DNA of 64,000 nt from Aquitalea palustris (lineage in GTDB: Bacteria > Pseudomonadota > Gammaproteobacteria > Burkholderiales > Chromobacteriaceae): the NCBI RefSeq assembly GCF_003693445.1, contig NZ_RFAR01000019.1, positions 17,399-81,398 of the forward strand, in the 5' to 3' direction. Below the pieces are notes generated by a model. That model was given only the letters and a program-made list of their open reading frames with translations. It did no database searches and was not told where the DNA came from. Both the position numbers and the translations under genes were made by a program. How positions within the stretch are numbered: position 1 is the first letter of the stretch; each line of letters begins with the position of its first letter. Below, piece after piece: positions 44,555 to 53,130 of this stretch.

Positions 44555-45601
44555 ATGCGCATTCAGGATTTTCAGCAAGCCCTTACCACCCTTGGCGCCC
44601 GCCCCTGCCACATTGGCCGGATCAACCGTGCCTGGCTGCAAGGCCTGGCGCTTGATCACGGCACCCGCCACCAGCAAAGCGAGCACTATTTCCCGCTGGC
44701 AGTACGGCAGGGCTTGCCTGCCCTCAGCCAGCAGCTGGAAGCACTGGCGCGCATCCACACCCGGCATGAGGCCGCCGATGCCTCACAACGTCTGCTGGTA
44801 GAACTGGCCGACGGCCAACTGGTGGAAAGCGTGCTGCTGCCGCGTGACGGGCTCTGCGTTTCCAGCCAGCTGGGCTGCGCAGTGGGCTGTACCTTCTGCA
44901 TGACCGGCAAGTCCGGCCTGCTGCGCCAGCTGGGCAGTGCGGAGATCGTGGCGCAGGTGGTGCTGGCACGGCGTATCCGACCCGTGAAAAAGGTGGTGTT
45001 CATGGGCATGGGCGAGCCGGCACACAATCTGGACAATGTGCTGGAAGCGATAGATTTTCTCGGCAGTGAAGGCAATATCGCCCACAAGAATCTGGTGTTC
45101 TCCACCGTGGGTGACCCGCGCGTGTTCGAGCGCCTGCCGCAGCAGCGGGTAAAGCCGGCACTGGCCCTGTCCTTGCACACCACCGATGCCGAGCTGCGCG
45201 CCCGCTTGCTGCCGCGTGCGCCACGCATCAGCCCGGCCGAGCTGGTGGCACAGGGCGAACGCTATGCCCGCCAGGTAGGCTATCCCATTCAATACCAGTG
45301 GACGCTGCTGGCCGGGGTCAACGATAGCCAGCAGGAAATGGATGCCGCCATCGCCCTGCTCAGAGGCAAATATGGCGTGCTGAACCTGATTCCCTACAAC
45401 AGCATGGAAGGCGACCACTACCAGCGCCCGGACGCAGCCCACATCCAGCACATGAAGCATTATCTGCATCAACACGGCGTACTGACCAAGATCCGCGATT
45501 CGGCCGGGCAGGATGTGGATGGTGGCTGCGGTCAGCTGCGCGCCCGCGCCGCCGACATCATCGACAGCAGCCGCCTGCAACGCCGCCAGCGCCAGCGCTG
45601 A
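44555..45601 (+). CDS. RlmN/Cfr-family radical SAM RNA methyltransferase
   Basis: 348 residues from the ATG at 44555. The cluster-binding CxxxCxxC motif is Cys108, Cys112 and Cys115 (GCAVGCTFC). Both cysteines of the methylation mechanism are present: Cys101 in CVSSQLGC and Cys325 in GGCGQL. MGMGEP and NLIPYN blocks are also conserved. RlmN methylates C2 of A2503 in 23S rRNA and A37 of some tRNAs; Cfr methylates C8 and gives antibiotic resistance. The protein is about 35 residues shorter than E. coli RlmN and lies outside the usual rlmN neighbourhood as I know it, so it may be a paralogue. Confidence 0.85.
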   Translation: MRIQDFQQALTTLGARPCHIGRINRAWLQGLALDHGTRHQQSEHYFPLAVRQGLPALSQQLEALARIHTRHEAADASQRLLVELADGQLVESVLLPRDGLCVSSQLGCAVGCTFCMTGKSGLLRQLGSAEIVAQVVLARRIRPVKKVVFMGMGEPAHNLDNVLEAIDFLGSEGNIAHKNLVFSTVGDPRVFERLPQQRVKPALALSLHTTDAELRARLLPRAPRISPAELVAQGERYARQVGYPIQYQWTLLAGVNDSQQEMDAAIALLRGKYGVLNLIPYNSMEGDHYQRPDAAHIQHMKHYLHQHGVLTKIRDSAGQDVDGGCGQLRARAADIIDSSRLQRRQRQR

Positions 45602-45714
45602 AATCGTGCCGGCACCAGCCGGTCATCACATTCCTTTGACATAGCACTTTACCACTTTGCTATCATGGTTACTTTCGGCTATGCCGGCCAACCAAGATTG
45701 CAAGGAATCCCTGC

Positions 45715-46800
45715 GTGCGGCTTCGCTTTGAACAATGGCGTGACTTTCTCGACATGGATGCAGACAGCATCAGCACCCTGCGCGAGTTTGGCGGACTGAT
45801 CCGCCCCCACATGGACCAACTGATGGATGGGGTGTATGCCTACATCCATGCCAATGCGGCGGCCAGCGCGACCTTCAGCGACCCGGCCGCCATGCAGCGC
45901 GCCCGCGCCCATCAGCTGCGCCACTGGCAGGACCACGTGTTTGCCGGCAATTTCAACCAGGACTACCTGGAAGCCACGCTGGCCATCGGCCGTACCCACC
46001 AGCAACTGGGGGTGGACCTGCGTTTTTATTCCGGTGCCTACGTGGTGGTACTCAATCAGCTGGTGGTGCTACTGGGGCAGCTGGTGCCGGATGACGAAGC
46101 CCGCCGCAGCCGTTATCTCACCGCAGTAAACCGGGCAGTGTTTCTCGACATGGGGCTGGCTACCTACGCCTACTACGACACCCTGCTCAATGCTCTGGAA
46201 GACATGGCACAGGAAGTCACCCTCAGCCTGGCCCGCGCCGGCGAATACCGTGACAACGAAACCGGCAAGCACATTACCCGCATGAGCAAGATGTGCGAGC
46301 AGATGGCGCTGGCACTGGGCAAGGACGCCACCTGGGCGCATGCCCTGCGCATGGCCAGTCCGCTGCATGACGTGGGCAAGATCGGCGTACCCGACCGCAT
46401 TCTGCTCAAGCCCGGCCGCCTGGACGACAGCGAAAGCCAGATCATGCGCGAGCACCCGCGTATCGGCGGCACCATCATTCCCGAGCATCCGGCCCTGGTC
46501 ATCCGTATGGCACGGCGCATTGCCCTGACCCACCATGAAAAATGGGATGGCAGCGGCTACCCTGCCGGGCTATGCGGCGAGGAAATCCCGCTGGAGGGAC
46601 GCATAGCCGCCATCTGTGATGTGTACGATGCCCTGGTTTCCACCCGTCCCTACAAGCCGGCATGGACACAACAAGCCGCGCTGGATTATCTGCAGCAGCA
46701 AAGCGGCCTGCATTTCGATCCGCACCTGGTCAGCACTTTTTTGCGCATCGTGCCGGAGGTCGAAGTCATCCAGTCCCGCTACGCCGAATGCAGCAGCTAG
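45715..46800 (+). CDS. Globin-coupled HD-GYP cyclic-di-GMP phosphodiesterase
   Basis: 361 residues with a GTG start at 45715 and an aaggaa ribosome site. Residues 1-155 look like a globin-coupled sensor domain: the proximal heme ligand is expected at His95 in IGRTHQQLGV, followed by RFYSGAYVVVLNQL. From about residue 180 an HD-GYP domain follows with ETGKHITRMS, the HD pair His218-Asp219 in LHDVGK, HPRIGG, HHEKWDGSGYP (GYP at 281-283) and DVYDAL. An oxygen- or NO-sensing heme domain controlling c-di-GMP breakdown is the straightforward reading. Globins are more often fused to GGDEF or chemoreceptor modules. Confidence 0.87.
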   Translation: MRLRFEQWRDFLDMDADSISTLREFGGLIRPHMDQLMDGVYAYIHANAAASATFSDPAAMQRARAHQLRHWQDHVFAGNFNQDYLEATLAIGRTHQQLGVDLRFYSGAYVVVLNQLVVLLGQLVPDDEARRSRYLTAVNRAVFLDMGLATYAYYDTLLNALEDMAQEVTLSLARAGEYRDNETGKHITRMSKMCEQMALALGKDATWAHALRMASPLHDVGKIGVPDRILLKPGRLDDSESQIMREHPRIGGTIIPEHPALVIRMARRIALTHHEKWDGSGYPAGLCGEEIPLEGRIAAICDVYDALVSTRPYKPAWTQQAALDYLQQQSGLHFDPHLVSTFLRIVPEVEVIQSRYAECSS

Positions 46801-46918
46801 CACACCCGGCCAACAGCGACTGACTATCACCAGCCTGTCATCGAAACATGGCAATATTGCTCATTTTGTAGCGCAGCTGGCGGGAATCCGCCCTGCGCCG
46901 GCGGCAAGCGGAGGCAAG

Positions 46919-47734
46919 ATGCGCAACAAGGTGATTCTGGTGGTGGTGGACGGATTGGGCTGGCAGGCCGGCCATGACGGCATGGGCTATCTGCAAGGCC
47001 TGTGCGAGGCTGGCCTGGCCAGCCTGCATCAGCTGCGCTGCGAACTGCCCTCGCTCTCACGCCCCCTGTACGAATGCATTCTCACCGGTGTCCCCCCCAT
47101 TGCCAGCGGCGTGGTCCATAACGATGTGGTACGGCTGTCCACCCAGCAGAGCATTTTCAGCCTGGCCCGCGCCGCCGGGCTGCGCACTGCTGCAGCGGCC
47201 TATCACTGGATCAGCGAGCTCTACAACCGTGCCCCGTATGATGCCGTGCGCGACCGCCTGACCGATGATGCAAGCCTGCCCATCCAGCATGGCCTGTTCT
47301 ACCATCTGGACCACTACCCGGATGACCACCTGTATATCGATGGCGAACTGCTGCGTCGCCGCCACGACCCGGACTTTCTGCTGATTCACCCCATGGGAGT
47401 GGACGATGCCGGCCACCGCTTTGGTGGTGACAGCATGGAATACCGCAATGCCGCCCGCTACCATGACAAGCTGCTGTCGCAGTATCTGCCGCAATGGCTG
47501 GCCGAGGACTATCAGGTACTGGTCACCAGCGACCACGGCATGAATGCCGACCACACTCACGGCGGCATCCTGCCGGAAGAGCGGCTGGTGCCGCTGTATC
47601 TGCTGGGCAGTCGTTTCAACCATACCAGTACGGCACGGGTTCGCCAGATCGAGCTCTGCGGGCTGATGGCCAGCCTGCTGGGGATAGCCCACGACAAACC
47701 GGACAACAGTGCCGTCCTGCGCCAGCCTGACTAG
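46919..47734 (+). CDS. Type I phosphodiesterase / nucleotide pyrophosphatase-like protein
   Basis: 271 residues from the ATG at 46919 (ggaggcaag ribosome site). The alkaline-phosphatase superfamily metal sites are visible: VVVDGLGW at the start, LPSLSRPLYECILTG in the nucleophile region, HPMGVDDAGHRFGGDS, and the late TSDHGMNADHTHGG. No signal peptide. Substrate unknown; phosphodiester, pyrophosphate or phosphonate substrates are possible. The stop is directly followed by a MITE-like element. Confidence 0.82.
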   Translation: MRNKVILVVVDGLGWQAGHDGMGYLQGLCEAGLASLHQLRCELPSLSRPLYECILTGVPPIASGVVHNDVVRLSTQQSIFSLARAAGLRTAAAAYHWISELYNRAPYDAVRDRLTDDASLPIQHGLFYHLDHYPDDHLYIDGELLRRRHDPDFLLIHPMGVDDAGHRFGGDSMEYRNAARYHDKLLSQYLPQWLAEDYQVLVTSDHGMNADHTHGGILPEERLVPLYLLGSRFNHTSTARVRQIELCGLMASLLGIAHDKPDNSAVLRQPD

Positions 47735-47842
47735 GCGCGGCTTACAAAAGCCTTTGCCGCGTTGCGCCTCCCTGCCCTTCAACGCGTACAGTGCACGTCA
47801 GGGCGCTGACTCCGGCGACACCAGGTATTGTGTTAGCCGCGC
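47735..47842. mobile_element. Diverged 108-bp copy of the MITE-like element
   Basis: Terminal repeats GCGCGGCTTACAAAA (47735-47749) and TTGTGTTAGCCGCGC (47828-47842) match as inverted repeats at 13 of 15 positions. Length and an internal CGTTGCGC ... TGCC block match the reverse complement of the 36220-36331 element. It begins at the base after the stop codon at 47732-47734. The rest of the gap (47843-48020) shows nothing coding. Confidence 0.6.
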
Positions 47843-48020
47843 AGGATGCAGTTTAGGATCCGCACGACGCGGCGATACTGCCTTGCCATGCCCTGAAAAT
47901 GTTGGTGAAGGCATGTCCATGCAGGATTTCACGCGCCCTGGCCTTGCCTGTCTGCTGGATCGCCGGGGTTATGAAAACGCGCCGAGGCAGCACGCTGCTG
48001 GTTTACCTTGCCCATACTCA

Positions 48021-48053
48021 GCAAAATGCCGATACTGAAACGGCAATTTGCCG
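48021..48053. promoter_or_regulatory. Palindromic candidate operator of the RES/Xre pair
   Basis: GCAAAATGCCG and CGGCAATTTGC form an inverted repeat with one mismatch around a 9-bp centre. The right arm is itself a perfect 13-bp palindrome, CGGCAATTTGCCG (48041-48053). It ends 12 bp before the antitoxin ATG. Xre/MbcA-type antitoxins of RES systems repress their own promoter through such repeats, so autoregulation is likely. Confidence 0.55.
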
Positions 48054-48065
48054 AAAATGGAGTCT

Positions 48066-48542
48066 GCCATGGAAGCCAGCCGCTTTACCCCACGCAACAA
48101 GACGCTGCCGCTACCGCTGCGGCGCAAGGGTGGCCTGCAACTGGACGGCTTATCAAAACTACTGGGCCAGCCGCTGCACACCGAGCTGGAGCTGGCCAAC
48201 TCGGTGGCCGACGGGCTCTCCACTACCTTGATCACCAATCTGGGCAAGGCCGGGCTCAATCGCAGTGAACTGAGCTTTGTCATCCCCGAGCGCACCCTCA
48301 GTCACCGCATCCGCAAGGGCGAGCAGCTCAGCCGTGACGAATCCGAACGCGGCGTGCGGCTGGCCAACCTGCTGCTGCTGGCCGAACAAGTGCTGGGCGA
48401 ACAGGAGATTGCCACCGCCTGGCTACGCCAGCCGCTGCAGCGCTTCGATGGCGCCTCGCCGCTGGATACCGCCCGCACCGAACAGGGCGCACGGCTGGTG
48501 GAAGCCTTGCTATTGCAGATCGACGAAGGCTATGTGGCGTGA
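48066..48542 (+). CDS. Xre/MbcA/ParS-type antitoxin
   Basis: 158 residues from the ATG at 48066, which has a GGAG site 6 bp upstream; in-frame ATGs at 48057 and 48048 are alternatives. The C-terminal DUF2384 toxin-binding domain is recognisable (ERGVRLANLLLLAEQVLG, AWLRQPLQRFDGASPLD, ARLVEALLLQIDEG). An N-terminal helix-turn-helix-like part (SFVIPERTLSHRIRKGEQLS) is also visible. It should neutralise the RES toxin encoded next and repress the operon. The two genes overlap by 4 bp (GTGA). Confidence 0.9.
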   Translation, partial: AMEASRFTPRNKTLPLPLRRKGGLQLDGLSKLLGQPLHTELELANSVADGLSTTLITNLGKAGLNRSELSFVIPERTLSHRIRKGEQLSRDESERGVRLANLLLLAEQVLGEQEIATAWLRQPLQRFDGASPLDTARTEQGARLVEALLLQIDEGYVA

Positions 48543-49015
48543 TTGCCTGGCGCATCAGCAATTACGCCGACCTGCATGGCCTTGGTGGCTTGCTGGTGGG
48601 CGGCCGCTGGCATAGTGCCGGCCAGCCGGTGGTCTACCTGGCCGACCACGCTGCCAGCGCCATGCTGGAAATGCTGGTACACAGCGAACTGCCCAGCCTG
48701 CCGCCCGGCTTTCAGTTACTGAAAGTCGAGATTCCCGACCATTGTGTGATGCAGCTGGACGAAGCCGTGCTGGAGGCCGACTGGCGGCAGCACGCCGAGC
48801 TAAGCCAGGCCATGGGCGACGACTGGCTGGCCAGCGCCCCTTCCGCGGTGCTGAGCGTTCCCAGCGCGCTGGTGGTGGATGGCTGTAACTACCTGCTTAA
48901 CCCGCGCCACCCGGACGCTTCTTTCTGCAAGATCGTGGACGTCATTACCGCACCACTCGACCCCAGATTGCGCAGCCGCCACCCGCCATCCGCCGCAGCT
49001 GCCAGCCATACTTAG
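48539..49015 (+). CDS. RES-domain toxin
   Basis: 158 residues with a GTG start at 48539 inside the antitoxin stop. The RES fold is clear: AWRISNYADLHGLGG, GGRWHSAGQPVVYLADHAASAMLEMLVH and the late Ser-containing VPSALV. The Arg-Glu-Ser residues that name the family are in place (Arg of WRIS, Glu of AMLEML, Ser of VPSALV). RES toxins such as MbcT degrade NAD+ by an ADP-ribosyltransferase-like fold. The C-terminal ~20 residues are polar and probably disordered. Confidence 0.92.
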   Translation: MIAWRISNYADLHGLGGLLVGGRWHSAGQPVVYLADHAASAMLEMLVHSELPSLPPGFQLLKVEIPDHCVMQLDEAVLEADWRQHAELSQAMGDDWLASAPSAVLSVPSALVVDGCNYLLNPRHPDASFCKIVDVITAPLDPRLRSRHPPSAAAASHT

Positions 49016-49225
49016 TACCGGTTGTTGCCAGCTTGCCCGCTGTGCTAGCCATCAAGCCGCTACGCCGCATGACACGCTAAGCAGCTGAAATAACACATGA
49101 TTTTTCCATCAAACAAACCCGGCTATTAAATAGGTATCACTGATAGCTGCCATAAAAATATCAAAATTCATCTGCGGCAAGCCGCTCCCTAGACTGAAGG
49201 CCCTTTCACCTTCAGGACCCGCACA

Positions 49226-50755
49226 ATGGCCAATCACCGCCCTCTTCACGCCCTGGGCATCATCGCGCTCAGCCTGGCATTGCTCACACCAGCACAGGCC
49301 GCCAGCCTTAGCCGCGACAACGGCGCCGCCGTCGGCGACAACCAGAATTCGCAAACCGCCGGCCCCAACGGCCCGGTGATGCTGCAAGACGTACAACTGA
49401 TCCAGAAACTGCAACACTTCGACCGTGAACGCATCCCCGAGCGGGTGGTACACTCGCGAGGTGCAGCGGCGCATGGTGTGTTTGAAGCCACCGCTGACAT
49501 CCAGGCGCTATCCCGCGCCAAGGTCTTTGCCAAGGGCAGCAAGACCCCGGTATTCGTACGCTTTTCCACGGTAATTCACGGCCAGCACTCGCCGGAAACC
49601 CTGCGCGATCCGCGCGGATTTGCCACCAAGTTCTATACCAGTGAAGGCAACTGGGATCTGGTCGGCAACAATCTGCCAGTGTTCTTCATCCGCGACGCCA
49701 TCAAGTTCCCCGACATGGTGCACTCGCTCAAACCGTCGCCGGATAGCAATCTGCAAGACCCCAACCGCTTCTTCGACTTCTTTGCCCACCAGCCGGAAGC
49801 CACCCACATGCTCACCCGGCTGTACTCCGACTACGGCATCCCCAAGGGCTATCAGTACATGGACGGCAATAGCGTCCATGCCTGGAAGCTGGTGAATGCC
49901 CAGGGGCGTTACGTGTATGTGAAATTCCGCTGGGCCAGCCGCCAGGGCCAGCACAACCTGACCATGCAGCAGGCTGCCGCCATCCAGGCCAAGGATTTCA
50001 GCCACGCCAGCCGCGAGTTGATGCAGGCCATCAAGCACAAGCACTACCCACAATGGGACCTGTACATCCAGGTGATGCAGCCGGAAGACATGGCCAAGCT
50101 CGACTACAACCCGCTGGACGCGACCAAGATCTGGACCGATGTGCCGGAGCGCAAGATCGGCACCATGACGCTCAACCGCAACCCGGCCAATATCTTCCAG
50201 GAAACCGAGCAAAGCGCCTTTGCGCCGTCCAACCTGGTGCCGGGCATCGAGCCTTCGGAAGATCGCCTGCTGCAAGGTCGCATCTTCTCCTACGCCGACA
50301 CCCAGCTGCACCGCGTGGGGACCAACGGCCTGCAATTGCCGATCAACCGCCCACAAGCAGCCGTAGACAACAACAATCAGGATGGAGCAATGAATGGCGG
50401 CCAGCGCCAGGGAAGCGTCAATTACGAGCCTAGCCGCCAGGGCGGCCTGCAACAGGATGCCAGCGCCCGCTACAGCCAGTTGCCGCTGTCCGGCAGCACC
50501 CAGCAGGCTAGCATCACCAAAACGCTGAACTTCCGCCAGGCCGGCGAGTTCTACCGCAGCCTGAACAAGCAGGAGCAGGCCAATCTCATCGCCAACCTCG
50601 CGGCCGACCTGGGACAAGTCAGCAATACAGCCACCCGCAACACCATGCTGTCTTACTTCTACAAGGCAGACAGCGGCTATGGCCAGGCCATCAGCAAGGC
50701 GCTGAATGCCAATGTGGCCGACATCGCCAAGCTGGCCGCCCAGTTGCACGAGTAA
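49226..50755 (+). CDS. Exported clade-3-type monofunctional catalase (KatB-like)
   Basis: 509 residues. A signal peptide (IIALSLALLTPAQA) indicates a periplasmic enzyme. Heme-catalase residues are intact: distal His76 in RVVHSRGAAAHG, FIRDAIKFPD with the distal Asn region altered to the usual small-subunit pattern, and the proximal tyrosine Tyr356 in RIFSYADTQLHR. The C-terminal part (NGGQRQGSVNYEPS) is as in small-subunit KatB/KatA catalases. It removes hydrogen peroxide outside the cytoplasm. Upstream (49130-49160) two ATAG/ATAA half sites are spaced by 22 bp, faintly like an OxyR site. Confidence 0.93.
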   Translation: MANHRPLHALGIIALSLALLTPAQAASLSRDNGAAVGDNQNSQTAGPNGPVMLQDVQLIQKLQHFDRERIPERVVHSRGAAAHGVFEATADIQALSRAKVFAKGSKTPVFVRFSTVIHGQHSPETLRDPRGFATKFYTSEGNWDLVGNNLPVFFIRDAIKFPDMVHSLKPSPDSNLQDPNRFFDFFAHQPEATHMLTRLYSDYGIPKGYQYMDGNSVHAWKLVNAQGRYVYVKFRWASRQGQHNLTMQQAAAIQAKDFSHASRELMQAIKHKHYPQWDLYIQVMQPEDMAKLDYNPLDATKIWTDVPERKIGTMTLNRNPANIFQETEQSAFAPSNLVPGIEPSEDRLLQGRIFSYADTQLHRVGTNGLQLPINRPQAAVDNNNQDGAMNGGQRQGSVNYEPSRQGGLQQDASARYSQLPLSGSTQQASITKTLNFRQAGEFYRSLNKQEQANLIANLAADLGQVSNTATRNTMLSYFYKADSGYGQAISKALNANVADIAKLAAQLHE

Positions 50756-50818
50756 GCGCTCTACGTGGCTGCTGCCCTTGGGCTGGCGGCCACGGTCCGA
50801 CATGGCTATAGTCGCAGC

Positions 50819-51574
50819 ATGATTTTCCTGCGCACCCCCCTGCTGGAACTGGCCGGCATCCAGGCCTCGGCTGCCGGCTTTCCCAAGCACACCCACGACG
50901 AATACGTCATCAGCGTCAATCTGGGCGGGCTGGAAGAGGTATGGCTGGATGGCAAGCGCTTTGAAGTACAACCGGACATGCTCACCGTCTACCCACCGGC
51001 TGCGGTGCAGGCCAGCCGCAGCCTGAGCGGCGAAGACTGGCAATGCCTGTCGCTCTATGTAGCACCGGCGGCCTTCCCCGCCTATTTCGACTGCCTGCCA
51101 CCGGATCTGCCCAGCCGGCTACCGCGACCCGACCTCGCCGCGGCGCTGCGCCAGCTGGCCACACAGGACACCAGCCTGCGCGAAGAAGCCGTCATCGCCC
51201 TGCTCGCCCGCCTGCCACGGCAACAATCAAGCCCCTCCGACAACGCCAGCAGCAACGGCAGCCTGCTGGTGCGGCGGGTACAGCAACAACTGCTGGATGA
51301 TCTGTCACAGCCGCTAACCCTGGAGGTGCTGGCGCAGCAAGCCGGCATCACCCCGGCCCATCTGGTGCGCCGCTTCCATCAGGCTTGCGGCCTGCCACCA
51401 CTAGCCTGGCAAATGCAGCAGCGCATGGCTGAAGCCCGCCGCCAATTGCGTGCGGGCCAGAGCATCATCGAAGTAGCGCTGGCCACCGGCTTTGCCGATC
51501 AGGCGCACTTCAGCAAGACATTCAGCCGCTTTTGCGGCATGACACCGGGCCGCTACCGCCAGATCAATTTTTGA
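50819..51574 (+). CDS. AraC-family regulator with cupin N-terminus
   Basis: 251 residues from the ATG at 50819. The N-terminal half is a cupin-like sensor (FPKHTHDEYVISVNLGGLEEVWLDGKRFEVQPDML). The C-terminal half carries the AraC double helix-turn-helix (LTLEVLAQQAGITPAHLVRRFHQACG and IIEVALATGFADQAHFSKTFSRFCGMTPGRYR). It precedes a LysE-type exporter gene by 62 bp on the same strand. AraC proteins of this type often control the adjacent amino-acid exporter. Confidence 0.9.
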   Translation: MIFLRTPLLELAGIQASAAGFPKHTHDEYVISVNLGGLEEVWLDGKRFEVQPDMLTVYPPAAVQASRSLSGEDWQCLSLYVAPAAFPAYFDCLPPDLPSRLPRPDLAAALRQLATQDTSLREEAVIALLARLPRQQSSPSDNASSNGSLLVRRVQQQLLDDLSQPLTLEVLAQQAGITPAHLVRRFHQACGLPPLAWQMQQRMAEARRQLRAGQSIIEVALATGFADQAHFSKTFSRFCGMTPGRYRQINF

Positions 51575-51636
51575 CAAGACGCGCTCGCCGCCATGCCGGT
51601 ATCATCCGCCATCATTATTAATGCGGATGTGCTGTC

Positions 51637-52290
51637 ATGCTGGCCATTGCCACCAAGGGTTTTTTACTGTCGGTATCGCTGTGCCTGGATATCGGCATCG
51701 TCAATGCCGCCCTGATCAACACCGGGCTGCGCAAGGGCTTGCGCCCGGCGCTGATGATGGGCCTGGGTTCCTGTTTTGGTGACCTGTTCTACGCCCTGCT
51801 GTCCTTGCTGGGCATGTCGCTGCTGTTCGGCTTTACCCCGGTGCGCTGGGTGATGTGGCTGGGCGGCGGCAGCGTACTGCTGTGGCTGACCTGGAAAATG
51901 GCCCGTTCGGCCTGGCAGGAGTTTTACCACCCCACCACCAAGGACAGCGGCAACGGTACGGATGATGGCCAACAGCGCAGCACGGCGGCGGAGTTCTGGC
52001 GCGGCCTGCTGATGGCGCTGGCCTCGCCTTCCTCGCTGCTGTGGTTTGCCGCAGTAGGCGGCAGCATCATTGCCCAGTCCACCGATGGCAGCTCGCTGGC
52101 AGCCAGCGTGTTTCTGGGCGGATTTTTCCTTGGCGGCCTCGCCTGGTCGTCCTTTCTGGCTTGGCTGGCCAGCCATGGCCAGAAGCTGGTGGGCCACCGC
52201 CTGCTGCTGTACTGCAATGCTGCATCGGCCGCCCTGTTTGCCTACCTGGCACTGGGCGTCATCGTGCACGGCTACCAGACCTTGCTATAA
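51637..52290 (+). CDS. LysE-family amino-acid exporter
   Basis: 217 residues with about six membrane helices. The N-terminal LysE/RhtB region (FLLSVSLCLDIGIVNAALINTGLRKGLRPALMMGLGSCFGDLFYALLSLLG) and the later RGLLMALASPSSLLWFAAVGGSI are characteristic. A polar cytoplasmic loop (HPTTKDSGNGTDDGQQRST) lies in the middle. It probably exports an amino acid or derivative under control of the AraC gene upstream. Substrate not predictable. Confidence 0.85.
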   Translation: MLAIATKGFLLSVSLCLDIGIVNAALINTGLRKGLRPALMMGLGSCFGDLFYALLSLLGMSLLFGFTPVRWVMWLGGGSVLLWLTWKMARSAWQEFYHPTTKDSGNGTDDGQQRSTAAEFWRGLLMALASPSSLLWFAAVGGSIIAQSTDGSSLAASVFLGGFFLGGLAWSSFLAWLASHGQKLVGHRLLLYCNAASAALFAYLALGVIVHGYQTLL

Positions 52291-52323
52291 CAGAGCCATC
52301 TGCCACCCCCGCGAGCCACTGCC

Positions 52324-53127
52324 ATGTTGCGACTCCTACGCCTGCGGTTGTTGTTGCTGTTCCTGCTGGGACTGATCGCCAGCACTGCCCTCGCCGACAG
52401 CCCCAAACCGGTGTTTGGCGTGGTACTGATGCACGGCAAGGGCGGCAGCCCGGACAAGCATGTCGCCGGGCTGGCCAGCGCGCTGCGGCAACAAGGCGTA
52501 CTGGTGGCCAATCTGGAAATGCCGTGGTCGGGCCGGCGAGAATACGATGCCGATGTCGCCAGCGCGGTGAATCAGGTGAATGGCGCGTTAGAAAGCCTGC
52601 GCAGCCAGGGTGCGCGCAAGCTGGTGGTGGCCGGCCACAGCCAGGGCGGCTTGTTTGCGCTATATCTGGCCAGCCGGCTCCGGTTGGATGGCGTGATTGC
52701 CATTGCGCCGGGCGGCAATGTGGCAGCCGGCATGCTGCACGAGCGGCTGGCCGATTCCGTGGCCAGTGCCCGCAGCCTGCTGGCCGCTGGCCATGGCGAG
52801 GAAAAAACCCGGCTGGCGGATTTTGAAGGCAGCAAGGGGCTCTACCCGATCACCACCACGCCGCGCATCTATCTGGACTGGTTCGACCCGGATGGGGCGA
52901 TGAACCAGGACAAGGCCGTGCAGCAGCTGCCGGCCAGCCTGCCGGTACTGTATATCTCGCCGGAAGGCGATTACCCCGCCCTGCAGCGAGTGCGCCAGCG
53001 CATGTTCGACGCCCTGCCGGCCAATCCGGCCAGCCAGTTGCTGATTCCGCCGGGCAGCCATCTGCAGGCACCGACTGCCGCGATACCCGGCATTATCGAC
53101 TGGCTGGGCCGCATCGCAGGCGACTGA
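52324..53127 (+). CDS. Exported alpha/beta hydrolase
   Basis: 267 residues. A signal peptide (LLLLFLLGLIASTALA) is followed by an alpha/beta hydrolase fold. The nucleophile elbow is GHSQGG with Ser106, and candidate acid and His residues occur near PEGDYPALQ and PPGSHLQAP. The opening VLMHGKGGSPDKHV is typical of small-esterase or dienelactone-hydrolase relatives. It begins 33 bp after the LysE gene and ends convergent with sbcC. Substrate unknown. Confidence 0.8.
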   Translation: MLRLLRLRLLLLFLLGLIASTALADSPKPVFGVVLMHGKGGSPDKHVAGLASALRQQGVLVANLEMPWSGRREYDADVASAVNQVNGALESLRSQGARKLVVAGHSQGGLFALYLASRLRLDGVIAIAPGGNVAAGMLHERLADSVASARSLLAAGHGEEKTRLADFEGSKGLYPITTTPRIYLDWFDPDGAMNQDKAVQQLPASLPVLYISPEGDYPALQRVRQRMFDALPANPASQLLIPPGSHLQAPTAAIPGIIDWLGRIAGD

Positions 53128-53130
53128 AGC

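Noticed and set aside
49010..49085. Fourth copy of the MITE-like element after the RES gene
   Set aside because: Only a GCTACGCCGC block and loose ends match the degenerate copy at 20154; too little to call.
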